This document shows, in pieces, positions 36,186 through 47,294 of a stretch of 64,000 bases of DNA. Position 1 is the first letter of the stretch. Each line of letters begins with the position of its first letter. A program made the position numbers and the translations under genes. Source of the stretch: Monosporascus cannonballus (Eukaryota; Ascomycota; Sordariomycetes; Xylariales). The notes beneath the pieces were generated by a model. It had not been told where the DNA came from and did not search any database. It worked only from the letters and a program-made list of their open reading frames with translations. Where the stretch lies: assembly GCA_004154925.1 (NCBI GenBank), contig QJNS01000080.1, positions 124,001 to 188,000 on the forward strand. Direction: 5' to 3'.

Positions 36186-37845
36186 ATGGCGACCACGACC
36201 GCCGACGCGGCCCCTGCGGCCCCGGCGGCGAAACCGGACGATTCGCTCGAAGCCCGCATTCCGCCCACGTGCCCCGCGAACGTGTCCGAGATCCTGCGGC
36301 TCGCGTGGGCCCACGACCTCGCGGCGCTGAAGCCGCTGCTGGCGGTGCCCGGGCGCGCCAGCGTCCAGGAGCCGACGACGGGCGAGACGCCGCTGCACGC
36401 CGCCGTGCGGGCCTGCGCGCCGGGAAACCGCAGCAGCAGCAGCAGCAGCAAGACAACGACGACGACGGGCGAAGACGATGACGACGCCGAAGAGATCAGG
36501 AAGGCCAAGGACGTCGTCCACGAGCTCTTCATGAGCGGTGCCATCTGGAACGACGTCGATAGCAACAACGAGACGCCCGGGTGCCTCGCGGACCGCCTGG
36601 GCCTGCGCGACCTCTACCGACCGTGCCTCGAGGCCGGGGTGCGCGCCGAGCTGCTGTTCGGCCTGCTCGAGGGGTACGAGGAGCTCGAGTCGGACGATAG
36701 CGATGAGGTAATGGAGGAAGGCGAGGAAGAGGGGAAGGAGGAGGAAGGGGAGGTCGCCGGCGCAGAAGATGGCGGGGAGGATGGCGATAAGTCGAAGAAG
36801 CAAGAAGACGGCGATGTCGAAGCGGGACCCGAGGACATCATCGTGGACTCGGACCCCGACCGCGCCTTCGTGCCGCCCCAGCCCGCCGGCGGCCCTGACG
36901 TCAAGAGCGACGAGTACCTGCGCTCGGGGCTGACGTACGACAAGTCCAAGCTCGTCGACTCTTCGCGGAACGGCGTCATGATGGCCTGGGAGGCGTCCAT
37001 CATGCGGGCCTCGGTCGAGGCGTTGCTGCCGGGGCTGGCCGTCGGCCGGCGGATCCTGAACATCGGCTTCGGCATGGGCATCATCGACGGCATGTTCGCC
37101 GAGACGCGCCCCTCGAAGCACCACATCATCGAGGCCCACCCCGCCGTGCTCGAGTACGTGGACAGCCCCGATTGCAAGTTCGGCAAGGAGTGGGAGGTGT
37201 CTGGGCCGACCGAGGGCGCGTACAAGGTGCACGCTGGAAAGTGGCAGGAGGTGCGTGATTAAAAGCATCACCCTGTCGAATGTGTGATCGGGAGAGGATA
37301 GAAACCTTGGTCAGATCCCGGGCGTATCTAGCCTCACTCTCCACGCCGGTGATTCGGCCAAGGGTTCTACCCGCTCTCATGGGCATATACAGCCTACTAA
37401 CCCATGACTCGCAGGTCGTGCCGAAGCTCCTAGAGCAGGGCGAGATGTACGACGCCATCTACTTCGACACCTTCGGCGAGGACTACAGCCAGCTGCGCAT
37501 GTTCTTCACCGAGTACGTGCCTGGTCTGCTGGATGACGGGGGCGTGTTCGGCTTTTTCAACGGCCTGGGCGCCGACCGCAAGATCTGCTACGACGTCTAC
37601 ACCAAGGTCGTCGAGATGCACCTGAGCGATGCCGGCATGGACGTCGAGTGGCGGGAGCTGGACGTTGACATGTCGGGGCTGCAGGAGGAGGGCAAGGGCG
37701 AGTGGCAGGGCGTCAGGAGGCGGTACTGGACGTTGGATAGTGAGTCTCGCTTCTCCGACCGCCCGACTGCTTCTCGTATGTACGAAGTTTCCGGTGCTAA
37801 CATGTCGCAGAATATCGACTCCCTACTTGCACCTTCATGGGTTGA
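36186..37845 (+). CDS. RMT2: Protein arginine N5-methyltransferase, RMT2 type
   Basis: Exons 36186-37250, 37415-37739 and 37811-37845 encode 474 residues. Introns are GTGCGT...CAG (164 bp, CTAAC branch site) and GTGAGT...CAG (71 bp, CTAAC). The third exon is 35 nt and gives the family ending YRLPTCTFMG; without splicing the frame would run on into unrelated sequence. The N-terminal ankyrin-like part (about 35-160) contains GETPLHAAVRAC. A strongly acidic insert (about 175-225) follows. The SAM-dependent fold has motif I RRILNIGFGMGIIDGMF, HHIIEAHP after it, YDAIYFDTFGEDYSQLRMFF and GGVFGFFNGLG. In yeast this enzyme methylates the delta nitrogen of an arginine in ribosomal protein L12. A CAG-type run near 36,430 encodes a poly-Ser tract. 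It is tail-to-tail with hexokinase, only 197 bp apart. Confidence 0.93.
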
Positions 37846-38042
37846 AGGGAAACCCCTGCGGTCGCTTAGCGAAAACCGTTACTACAAACAGAGATATCAA
37901 AACCACGTAGTTCGGGACCGCCTCTATATACGTCTATCCGGTCTAGTCAAGGCACACGCTAGCCAACTTCCCCCATGCAACAACAGCAAACCAGCGGCCC
38001 TCCCATATGTGCATTGATCACCAATGAGTTGAGCTATATGGC

Positions 38043-39719
38043 CTACTTGAAGTTCTCAGGGTGCAGGATGCCCGCCAGATTGCCCTGCTGCACTCTCTTA
38101 AGGGTCAGAGCGGCAATCAGGGCGGCACCGACGCCGCTGCCGTCCTCGGCGGCCAGGACCTCGACGGGGTCCTCCTCATTGGGGTTCTTCTTAGCGGGCC
38201 AGTCGAGGATCTCGCGCAGCGCCTGCGCGCCGCGGGCCTTGAAGTGCGGGTACTTGTTGAAGACAGAGCCGTCAGCGCCGACGTGTGCCGTCCGGTAGTT
38301 CTTCTTAGTGCAGATAGCGGAGATACCGCAGGCCGACAGGCGCGCGGCGCGCGTGCCGATCAGCTCGGCGGCCCGGCGGATGAGCTCGAGCTCCGGCCGC
38401 GTGCACTTAATGTGCAGCTTCTCCTGCATCAGATCCTGCGTCTCTTGCAAGTTCTCAAACGGGTCGCTGTTTCGTAGAGTTAGCACGACGCGCCCAATGC
38501 CGGTTGTTCTCGAAGACACCCGCAGTCACTTACTCCTCGATAGCTGAGAGGAAAGAGGAATCCAGCGAGTAGGGCTTTCGCAGATACTTAATGTCCTGGC
38601 CCTCGAAGATGTGGACGTCCTTCTTGTCGTGTAGATCGACTAGGATCAAGCGCAAAAGCTCGCCGAGGTATAGACCGGCGATCATTTTCTCGAAGGACTG
38701 TTGGCCGGGCCGGGGAGACTCCTTGTCGATAATGATATCGTAGGGGGTGCGGGGGAGGACCTGGTGCTCATTGTCGAAAGCGCCCCACTCGCAGTTGATG
38801 GCCATGGGCATCTCGGGAGGGAGGTTCATGTGAGCGAGCTTGGGGATAGAGCCGCAGTTCTCCATGTATGCCGCATTACAGCCGGTGCCAAAGATGCAAC
38901 CGATTTTGACTTGCGGATCGGTGTAGGCGGTGGCGATCAGCGTACCTGTGGTGTCGTTGATCACCGCGGACAGCTTGATGGGTACCCCCTAGACTGTCTG
39001 TTAGTTACCCAACTTCATGTCATCTAACATCCTGCTACGGCTTGCCTTCTCATTCAACGCTTTCTCCATCATCGGGACCACGTTTTTGCCCTCCACCCCT
39101 TCAATATCGAATCCCTTGGTCCATCGCTGCAAGATACCCTCGTCGATGTAGTTCTGGGTAGCAGGGTAAGAGAAAGTAAAACCGAGGGGTAGCTTGGTCC
39201 CTGCTGGGAGATCGGGGTGGTGCGTCTCGATGAACTGCTGCAGACAGTCGGCGATGTAGTCCCAGAGCTCCTCGGCCTCGCCGGTCTTCAGCTCCTCGGG
39301 CATGCGGTACTTGGACTGGATGATGTCGAATTCTGACTTCTTGTCCGTCAGAGTGATCTCACAAACACGCAGGTTAGTACCGCCCATGTCCAAGGCGAGA
39401 AATGTGCCCGTCTCGTAGCCATCAGGGAACTCCATAACCCATGTCGGGTTCATAGGCTGAGCGTCCAAGTCAGCTGTTTGTCTCTCCTGTTCGATACGGC
39501 GTAAAGTCTCGGCTTACAATGCTGCCTCCCTCGACACTGAGGCCTGAAGAATAGTTAACTCTTCACCTCCCGTAGCCTAGAATATGGGGAACAGAACGTA
39601 CCCTTCTCAAGCTCGGACACGAAATGCTTGGTAATCCGCTTTAGCTTAGCGGCGTCGACGGTGAAGAGCTCCTCCAGCTTCTTGATTTCCTGCAGGAGAT
39701 CCTTGGGCACATCTGCCAT
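38043..39719 (-). CDS. Hexokinase
   Basis: Five exons: 39719-39602, 39543-39518, 39456-39046, 38988-38534 and 38466-38043, encoding 477 residues, the usual single-unit fungal length. The 26-nt second exon supplies the G-L-S-V-E-G-G-S-I linker. Intron 3 (39045-38989) begins GCAAGC, so it is a GC-AG intron; the other three are GT-AG. Motifs in order: LALDMGGTNLR at 68-78 (phosphate loop), FTFSYPATQ at 141-149 (sugar contact), IND at 195-197 with the catalytic Asp197, GTGCNAAYME, and AAEDGSGVGAALIAAL near the C-terminus (adenosine site). It phosphorylates glucose, fructose and mannose at C6 using ATP in the cytosol. All catalytic motifs are intact, so this is more likely an active hexokinase than one of the catalytically inactive regulatory paralogues found in some filamentous fungi (inference). 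Confidence 0.94.
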
Positions 39720-41746
39720 GGACCCTGTTCATAACCGAGTCAGCGTCTAACTCTCGAAGGTCTCGGGGAGAATGACCATGTCTGGCACTGCAATGATCAT
39801 GGTAATGGTAGGTGTGACGCCTCGTCTTTAGCCCACATGGCCGGCATAAGTGGGCTATGACAACTCCATATTACGCCTGGGGGGAAATGTATACACTGTA
39901 AAGAAATGGGAAAGTTCGAAATGGGGACATGCATGTTTTCAAGATACAAAGGGTAATCAGACGACTTCGTATAGGCACATGTTCCATGGTCGACCTAATG
40001 GCGAACCACCAAGTTTTCGAGTTGACCCAAGTAGTTCCTGAGCGAGCCGGGTAGGAACGGATCGTAACAGACCTGCCACGCCTTCCGCCCTGTGATATTC
40101 ACACCTTTGTCTGGATTACACAATTCTTTCACTTGAAGGAAGTGCGAGAGGGCTTGGCATCCACGTAGCTGCTCCTATCACAGTCTTGAGCCCTGCAATA
40201 TACAGTTGGAAAAGATATCCTCTAGTTGTCGTCCCCTATGAATCCATCCCAACGACAAGAGCCGAAAGCAAACACTTAAGAAGACTGAGACAGACATACC
40301 CTTTCGGGAAGGAGGCTTTCGAACCATCTTGATGATTATAATGTGAGTCTGTTTTCAAGTTGTCCCAATAGAGAGCGAAGACCGCAAAGTGGTATAAGAT
40401 GGCCAAGAATATGTAAGGGGAGAACGTTAGAAGCTGTGGAGGCAAGAAGCATATATATCCAACAAAGCCAGTCGGACTGACGGCGGTGAGGCCTTTTCAC
40501 AAGCTGTCTGTCACGTAATTCAGCTCAGCACAGCTCAACCCGGCCCAGGAATCCTTGGAGCCCCCTTGTGGATTATCTCAAACAAGGAGAAAGCTCAAGC
40601 GTGGGGAGGAGTGTCGGGGGGAGCTGATGGAAGTTCGGTGTGTATGTATGTGTGAGCGTGTGTCATGGTGAGGGGCAGTTTATCTCTGCTCAGCCGACGT
40701 GGGGGACCCTGGGCAAATCAGCGTACGCTAGCAAGGTTGCCGAGTTTCCCCATCGGAGAAGCCACTTGTACTGCACACCCGAGCAGGTGAATGACGACGT
40801 ACGTAAACTGAGGATCTTGGATATATCTAGTACTTGAGTAGTTTTTTCTACGGCAACGAAGGAAACCGGATCTCCGGGTACGTCGTCGGCGCTGAACTTT
40901 ATCTACATAATTTTGTACCACATCTTTTCAAGGATCCAACCTTTATGATATCCAGTAGAGCCCGTCGGCGAAGGACATCAAGATATCAGGATCTCGAGCT
41001 TTCACACCGAGCTGGCGCCTCGTCACCACCATCACACAGCCATACAGTCACCCTAGTGCCGTAGGCATCACTTGGTACTCATGTACTTGCGGAAGATGTA
41101 CCAAGCTCCCCTGCTGGGTAGGCTAAAGTCAATTTAGATAGACCAATAGCAGATGGCTTATAAGTTATGGTTACCTGTCCCTCAACACCAATATGCCGTC
41201 GCGATGTCGTACAATATCCTGAGAGTCACATGCTTGTTGAGACGGGATTCCCTGCGACCAAACGCCCAACTTTTTCCGACCCTGCACAACCAAGACAGGC
41301 TGGCGCCCTGCCAATGTGGAGTCAGGGGGCAAATGCCGCTAATGCCTGATAAAGTTTAGGGTCGTTTAGGGCCTCATCCCCGGTATTCCGGTATTTAAGT
41401 GTCGTAGGTAGGTAGGTACCTAGGTACTGACCTCAGTTACCCTGCATTGATTCACGTAAGCAGTTTCGGATTAAGATAGCTCCTTGGTTCCGAGCTCTCC
41501 AAGCCGCAACGTAAGCGTTTTAGCAGGCGGACCGAACTCGATTCGCGGGCCCTGTCTGGTTCTGGTTGATAGCTAGCTGTCTTCAAGAAGTTCGGGAGCC
41601 AAACGACAACGCCAAGAAGAGAACATCGTCAACCTTTCCGGGGCCAATTTCTCGCCCACGCTGTTCTTTCCTTTCTTGACTTCGGGTCGTCATACGTTAG
41701 GGGCTGCTCATTGCTTTATGAGCGCTCCGGTCGATCTCTCTTCACT
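39720..41746. other. Divergent intergenic region (hexokinase / OST1)
   Basis: About 2 kb holding both promoters. Minor features: a GT/AT-rich simple patch near 40,635-40,665, a TAGG/TACC tetranucleotide run near 41,404-41,428 (GTAGGTAGGTAGGTACC), and a CCAAT motif in GACCAATAG near 41,140. None of the short frames has a domain. Confidence 0.4.
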
Positions 41747-43341
41747 ATGAAGCTCAGTGCAGTGGCAGCTGCCTGCCTTTCCTTACTTTCGCCTGTGGTG
41801 GCCGACGCAGACGTTGCTGGATCTTCGACGTCCAAGGTAGCACTACCATCCACCTTCAAGCCGCCGCAGGTCTTCCAGAACGAGAACCTGGTCCATATCA
41901 TATCACTCGAGAAAAACTTTGCGAAGGAGACAATCAATGTGATAGTGCAGAACATATCGCCGGAACCCCAAGATGAGTATTATCTGCCCTTTACCGGCGA
42001 GCGGATGGAGAGATTGGGCGGTTTCGAAGTGAAAGACAAGAAAGATGAGACTGTCACTGGGTTTGCCGTTGAGGCTGTCGAATTCGACACCTATAGGTAT
42101 GGAAATAGCTCGGCCCACCTAGTCTTCTGAAGCTTTTCTTGCTGACAGTAGCTACCCAGTGATATCCAGTACTATCGTATTCGGTTACCAGCTCCGCTTC
42201 CCCCCAAGTCCAAGCAGACTCTGAGTATTTCATACTACCATCTCAAGGCCCTTGCGCCTCTCCCTGCTGCCATCGAGCAGTCCGACAAGCAGTACCTCGT
42301 TCACTCGTTCTCGGCTTATGCGCCCTCGGCCTACACTACTCTGAAGCAGAAGACCGAAGTTAAGCTCCCAACGACTGACATTCCGGACTATACCAAGATC
42401 GCTGCCACAGAGAAAACCGAGGAGTTTCCCCAGAAGCAGGGTTCCAAGCTGACGTATGGACCCTTCCCCGAGGTTCCGGCTGGCGCGGTCTCTCCGGCTA
42501 AGGTTCGCTTCGAATTCACGAAACCCGTCACCTACGTCTCCCAACTCGAGCGCGACATTGAAGTCAGCCACTGGGGCGGCAACATCGCCTTTGAGGAGCG
42601 GTATACTCTCTTTAACCACGGCGCGAACCTGTCGAGCATGTTCAACCGAGTCAAGTGGGCCCAATCCCAATATTTCAACCCCCAAACCTCGGCGCTGAAG
42701 GAGATGAAGTTCCCCCTAGAAATTGGTAGCAGGGACGCCTATTTCACGGATGTTATTGGCAACGTCTCAACATCCCGCTTCAGGAGTAACAGGAAGGAGG
42801 CGCTGCTCGAGATCAAGCCCCGCTACCCCGTATTTGGTGGCTGGAAGTATCCCTTTACAATCGGCTGGAACGCCAATGCGAGACGCTTCCTAAAGAAGGC
42901 CACCGGGGACACATACGTCCTCAATGTGCCCTTCCTGGAGGGGCCCAAGCAAGCCGAAGGTATTCAGTACGAACAGATCCAAGTCCGGGTGTGGCTACCC
43001 GAGGGCGCTGAGTAAGTCCTATTTACCATCTATGGATTCGAATTACGCTAATCTCGCATTCTAGAAATGTCAAGTTCCACACGACGATTCCCGCATCATC
43101 CATCCTGGACTACGCCATTGATCGGCAACAGACGTACTTGGATACCATTGGTCGCACGGTGCTCACGATCAAGGCGAGAAACCTAGTAGACGACTTCCGA
43201 GGCCGCGACCTTATTGTTTCCTACGACTACTCGTTCATCGCAAGTCTGCGCAAACCGTTGGTCATTTTCTCCAGCATGATGACGGTATTTGTCGGAATAT
43301 GGGTTCTTTCTAAAGCCGACGTGAAGTTCTCGGCAAAATAG
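41747..43341 (+). CDS. OST1: Oligosaccharyltransferase subunit OST1 (ribophorin I)
   Basis: Exons 41747-42096, 42160-43011 and 43065-43341 encode 492 residues; introns are 63 bp (GTATGG...CAG) and 53 bp (GTAAGT...TAG). For the first intron the acceptor at 42159 is the one that restores the ribophorin frame (SDIQYYRIRLPAPLPP); nearer AGs do not. A signal peptide occupies about 1-20 (KLSAVAAACLSLLSPVVA), followed by the lumenal ribophorin I domain (FVTYVSQLERDIEVSHWGGN-like block, FNRVKWAQSQYF, FGGWKYPFTIGWN). One transmembrane segment near the C-terminus (464-483) is followed by a short cytosolic tail ending in basic residues. Several N-x-S/T sequons are present. The protein is a non-catalytic core subunit of the ER complex that transfers the glycan from dolichyl diphosphate to asparagine. 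The next open-frame ATG upstream is absent, which supports this start. Confidence 0.93.
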
Positions 43342-44634
43342 AGACGGAGGGCTTTCGCGGCCTGTGTCTATGTATCTATATTGGGGACCAAAAAGCCTTT
43401 CACGAAAAGTTACGTTAGATGGGCTAGATGCGTTGATTTAGAGAAGAAATGAAAAGGTTTTTTTTTTTTTTTTGCTATCACGACTTTCTTCTTCCAGTTA
43501 ATTGTTCCTCTGGTTGTCTAGTTGCTCCTGAGAATTATGTTGACCGGATATATTGTAATCATTCCGGTGCACTCTTTGGATGCTTCGCGGCAAGTATAGG
43601 CCCTCATCATAGCACTCTGCCGAATTATAGGCTTATATGTAAAACGGGCCATTATCTCCACCAGGATCCACAGATCGATCTCCAAATCCCTACAATTATC
43701 ACCAATGAAAGCATCTCTTCCCGGTGCCCTTCAACATATCCAACCTGCAACCATGCAGGCAGGGCCCAAAAAGGGGGACTCTATCTCGTCACATCCCCGC
43801 TAACTGGCACCGTCGGAAATTCACAGCCGGCACTTTCGCCCCTACGGGGACCGCGGGCCTGGCCGCCCTATACAAGCTACACACAGATGGGGTTTGACGT
43901 CGGCCGCTCCGGCTGGGTCGGCTCCGGCACATACGTAAGGCCACGGGTTGTTCGATCAATAGATGACGCCATCGTAGAGGCTGAGGCTCGTTACCGTTGA
44001 GCCTCTAGTCTAGACCTTCGTAACGCCTACCCTGTAGGAGAAACGTGCTAATAAAGGATCTACGTAGTGACGTGCAGCTAAAAGCTCTCCAGGACCCTGG
44101 CCCGACAACCCGGATCTGCCCTCTATCGTGAAGATCGGATGCTGTGCAGAGGCGCGGCTGACATATGCTGAGATCCAAGGTAGATCTGCCGAGGAACTCA
44201 GACCATGCCGAGGGGACCAAGAATGCGAACGAGGACGACGTCACGATTCAGACGTCTCGCCCCTATTGCTGAGCTTGGTAGGCAGGTACGTAGGTAGTGG
44301 AGGGCGGTATGGATAAGAAATATAACTATCATTCTTATTTCCCGCTTCCGAACGTATATGAAGGTTTTATACATCGTTCTATATCATCATATCCTGCTAC
44401 TCAGACATCGCGATACTCTGAGAGGTGCTATCACCACATTAACACCAGCGAAACAAACCACAAGAAGCTTACTATAAACGAACCACCAAATCTCAACTGA
44501 ATTCGATCTACCGAACGGTACTTACATCCACATCGGGGCTTCACGCAACAGACGCGCGCTCTACTCTACAAACCAGACCACTTTCACAGCAACAGCAGAC
44601 ATAATCACTCTCCCCATCTTCTACTCCAACGAAA
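43342..44634. other. Intergenic region, no supported gene
   Basis: About 1.3 kb with a run of about 16 T at 43,458-43,473 just past OST1, probably its 3' region. The frame at 43,449-44,000 is open for 183 codons but begins in this poly-T (Phe run) and has no domain, so I do not call it a gene. The last 200 bp before 44,635 are rich in C and A, typical of a fungal 5' untranslated region. Confidence 0.45.
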
Positions 44635-44883
44635 ATGTGTTTCGGTGCCGGGCGTAGCAACCAATACTACGGCCGCGAACAGTACGTTCCCGTGCGACAG
44701 ACCGGCGGGTTCGGGGGACGAGGCTGCGGCCGACCCATGGGCGGCGGCTACGGACGCCACGGAGGCATGGGAGGATGCGGCGGCCGCCGCCGCTCGGGCA
44801 TCCCGTCGGGCTTGTTCTCCGGGCGCATGGGTCGCGGCGGCGGGCGATACGGCGGCGGCGGCGGCAGCCGTCCTTACTGTTAA
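44635..44883 (+). CDS. Small Gly/Arg-rich protein, hypothetical
   Basis: An intact 82-codon frame (ATG at 44635 in the context AACGAAAATG, TAA at 44883). The protein begins MCFGAGRSNQYYGREQYVPVRQ, then is almost entirely Gly and Arg with scattered Cys, Met and Tyr (GGFGGRGCGRPMGGGYGRHG, later GRMGRGGGRYGGGGG), and ends SRPYC. RGG/RG-rich composition is typical of RNA-binding or phase-separating proteins, but the small size and Cys residues also fit secreted or wall-associated Gly-rich peptides; there is no signal peptide. The A/C-rich leader and strong start context argue for real translation. The alternative +2 frame is Ala-rich and open too, a GC-driven shadow. Confidence 0.6.
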   Translation: MCFGAGRSNQYYGREQYVPVRQTGGFGGRGCGRPMGGGYGRHGGMGGCGGRRRSGIPSGLFSGRMGRGGGRYGGGGGSRPYC

Positions 44884-45966
44884 ACCGACCGCAGCCGGAG
44901 TTGCCCTGCTCTACTAAATCTTTTCTCTTCGCATCGATATTTGGCGGTTTTGTTTATTTTTTTTTTTCATTCCCATTGGCAGCGCATAAGCGAGCGATTG
45001 ACTCTTCGGTTACATACACACATATTCTTTTCGAAAGGAGATCATAATGTGGATATTGTTTTGGGCGCACTGCGATTCTGAATAGCTCACACCCTTTGCA
45101 CGTTCTAATTTGTAGTATACGATTTCAAGACACGTCTGACAATTATTACGGTCCCATTTCTTTGTCTGGTGAAACAGTAAAGAAACGGCATTATGTTAGA
45201 AGGGTTCAGCGCCATCATTTAGGGCGCCTCCTCTCGGTAGCAGGGTCCAATGAGGTGCTGTATAAGAATATTGGGAAGAGGTGTGGGGCCTGCATTAGAC
45301 GGCGGCGGCGCTGGGGGGGAGGGGATCCGGTGGGGAATGCTGGTTTAGCTTTGGCGAGACCTTTTCGATAACGACCGTCCCATTAGATAGGGATGAATGA
45401 CGTATGACATTCCGTGTCATCATCTCCGCTACTGCATTCATTTGGTTCCCCAGATAAAGACGGCTGCAGCAACCCCATGCACCTCTTTCCTCGTTTTCGA
45501 CCCCTTGGTTGGCCTTTGGGCGTCTCTAGCGTGATATGGTACATAGACTGGAATGGTTGGATGTTGCGCTCCCTGTGTGCGTAGTAGTGCGATGACCCGT
45601 GCAACTTGAATAGATAAGCTGGAGGTCCATCATATTAGCTGCGCTGCTGCGAATTGTGTCTTAAACTGTCCATCTTCGCCGACGTGTTTACTGTCAGAAT
45701 CCCTATCGAATTGTGCATATTGGACTGCTAGCTCGGCAAGGGCATTGTAAGTTTGTCATCGCTGTCTAAACTATGATGATCGGCAAGTCTGGGATTCTCT
45801 AGTTAAGGGGCTTGCCCTTCCTGTTCCAGAGAGAGGGCCCTACCTGCATAATACCCACGGCAAGAAGGAATCTGCAATCGAAGTATGGAAGCGACTGACA
45901 GAGGGCACAGCCACCATAAGGCGAAGAACATACCGGTAGCTCGTAGTCTTACTTCTATACTACATC
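44884..45966. other. Intergenic region; contains 5' region of the Pil1-like gene
   Basis: About 1.1 kb with no domain-bearing frame. A poly-T run (near 44,957-44,969) follows the Gly-rich gene. The distal part should include promoter and untranslated first exon of the Pil1-like gene. Confidence 0.4.
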
Positions 45967-47294
45967 ATGTAGGTCACGATGAATATCTTCCAGCATAACT
46001 CAAAGGGGGTGTTGGAGTTGGAGAGGGCGCCAGAGCTTCGACGAAGACGCAGCCTGTTCTTCTCTTCCGAGTCAACATACTTGTAGTTCCCAGACGAACC
46101 CCGGAGACGCGAGTAGTGAGCTGACTCGGGCTTTTTAAACAATAGGAACCGCGCGCTGTCGATCCGCTCTAACAAGGGGAGCAGCAGCGCGACCTCGCCG
46201 GTCTCACGGAAGGGGTTCTCGTTCTCGTCGCTGCGCGGGTCGATCCAGCCGGAGTTGTCGAAGCGGCTCTACCGGCTGATCAAGTCGACGAACACGCTGA
46301 TCTCGGCGCACGAGTCCGCGGGCAAGGAGCGTGTGGTGATCGCGACGCAGCTGTCGGAGTGGGGCGAGCAGACGGGCGACGAGGCCGTGTCGGACATCAG
46401 CGACAAGGTCGGCGTCGTGCTCAGCGAGATCGGCGAGCTGGAGGACTCGTACGCCCACGCGCTCGACGATGCCCGCGCCCGCCTCAAGGTCATCCGCAAC
46501 ACCGAGCGCAGCGTCCAGCCCAGCCGCGGCCACAAGGACAAGATCGCCGACGAGATCCAGCGCCTCAAGCTCCGCGAGCCCCAGAGCGCCCGCATCGTCA
46601 CCCTCGAGCACGAGCTCGTCCGCGCCGAGGCCGAGAACCTCGTCGCCGAGGCGCAGCTGTCCAATATCGTACGTCCTTGGTTCGCTTTCCCCTCCTCCGG
46701 TTCCTGCTGCGATCGCCCCCTTTCGTGTTCTCCTGTGCGCATGGAGAGCTGATCATCGGCCGGCAGACCCGTAAGAACCTGAAGGAGGCCTACGACGCCG
46801 AGCTCGCCGCCATCATTGAACGTGCCGAGAAGCAGATCCTCCTGGCGAAACATGGACGGCGCCTGCTTGCGCTACTCGACGAGGAGCCGGTGACGCCCGG
46901 CGACCGCCGCCGACCCTATACCCACGGCGCCCAGGCGCGACAGATCCTCAACGACGCCGAGGAAGATCTTAAGAACTGGGCCTTGCAGCTCGACGAGGCG
47001 GCGGTCCCCGGTGAAAGGGCCAACGAGGACACGATCCCCAGCGAAGGAGAAAGCGCGGTCACGGCCCCCAGCACGATGGCTAGCGAGGCCGCGGGCTCCA
47101 GTCCGAGGGCTAGCGGCGACAGGGATAGTAGAAGCCTTGAAACGGCAAGGCAGCAGGCATATCCAAGCACGGAGTCCACGGGTAAAGGACATGTGGGTAA
47201 CGGGGGGACATTTCTGAGCTACGGTTCGGCTATTGGCGGTGAGACGAGCCGAGGGCATAGTACGGAGGCAACGGCAGTTTCAGGCCCGTCATAG
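45967..47294 (+). CDS. Eisosome core BAR-domain protein, Pil1/Lsp1 family (PilB-like)
   Basis: Proposed exons 45967-45968 (the AT of ATG), 46146-46668 and 46767-47294 give 350 residues starting MNRALSIRSNKG. Exon 2 has no upstream in-frame ATG before a stop, and its frame needs two extra bases before a G at the acceptor (CAATAG|G). The donor CAT|GTAGGT at 45969 supplies AT, so the intron (177 bp, CTGAC branch-like site) would split the start codon. The second intron is GTACGT...CAG (98 bp). The BAR-type core is clear: LRGSIQPELSKRLYRLIKS, SEWGEQTGDEAVSDISDKVG, a VQPSR block, LEHELVRAEAENLVAEAQLSNI and TRKNLKEAYDAE. Pil1/Lsp1 proteins coat plasma-membrane furrows (eisosomes) by binding PI(4,5)P2 through a basic face. 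The Ser/Thr-rich tail (about 255-350) is likely a phosphorylated region. The body is certain; the start is inferred. Confidence 0.85.

Noticed and set aside
36141..37271. 376-codon minus-strand frame opposite RMT2
   Set aside because: Shadow of the GC-rich RMT2 exon 1; RMT2 itself has clear methyltransferase motifs and correct splicing.
43449..44000. 183-codon plus-strand frame downstream of OST1
   Set aside because: Begins in a poly-T tract translated as Phe, no domain, and lies in the OST1 3' region.
45979..46083. ATG at 45,979 as start of the Pil1-like protein
   Set aside because: Its frame ends in a stop before the conserved exon, and no donor links it in the phase required at 46,146.
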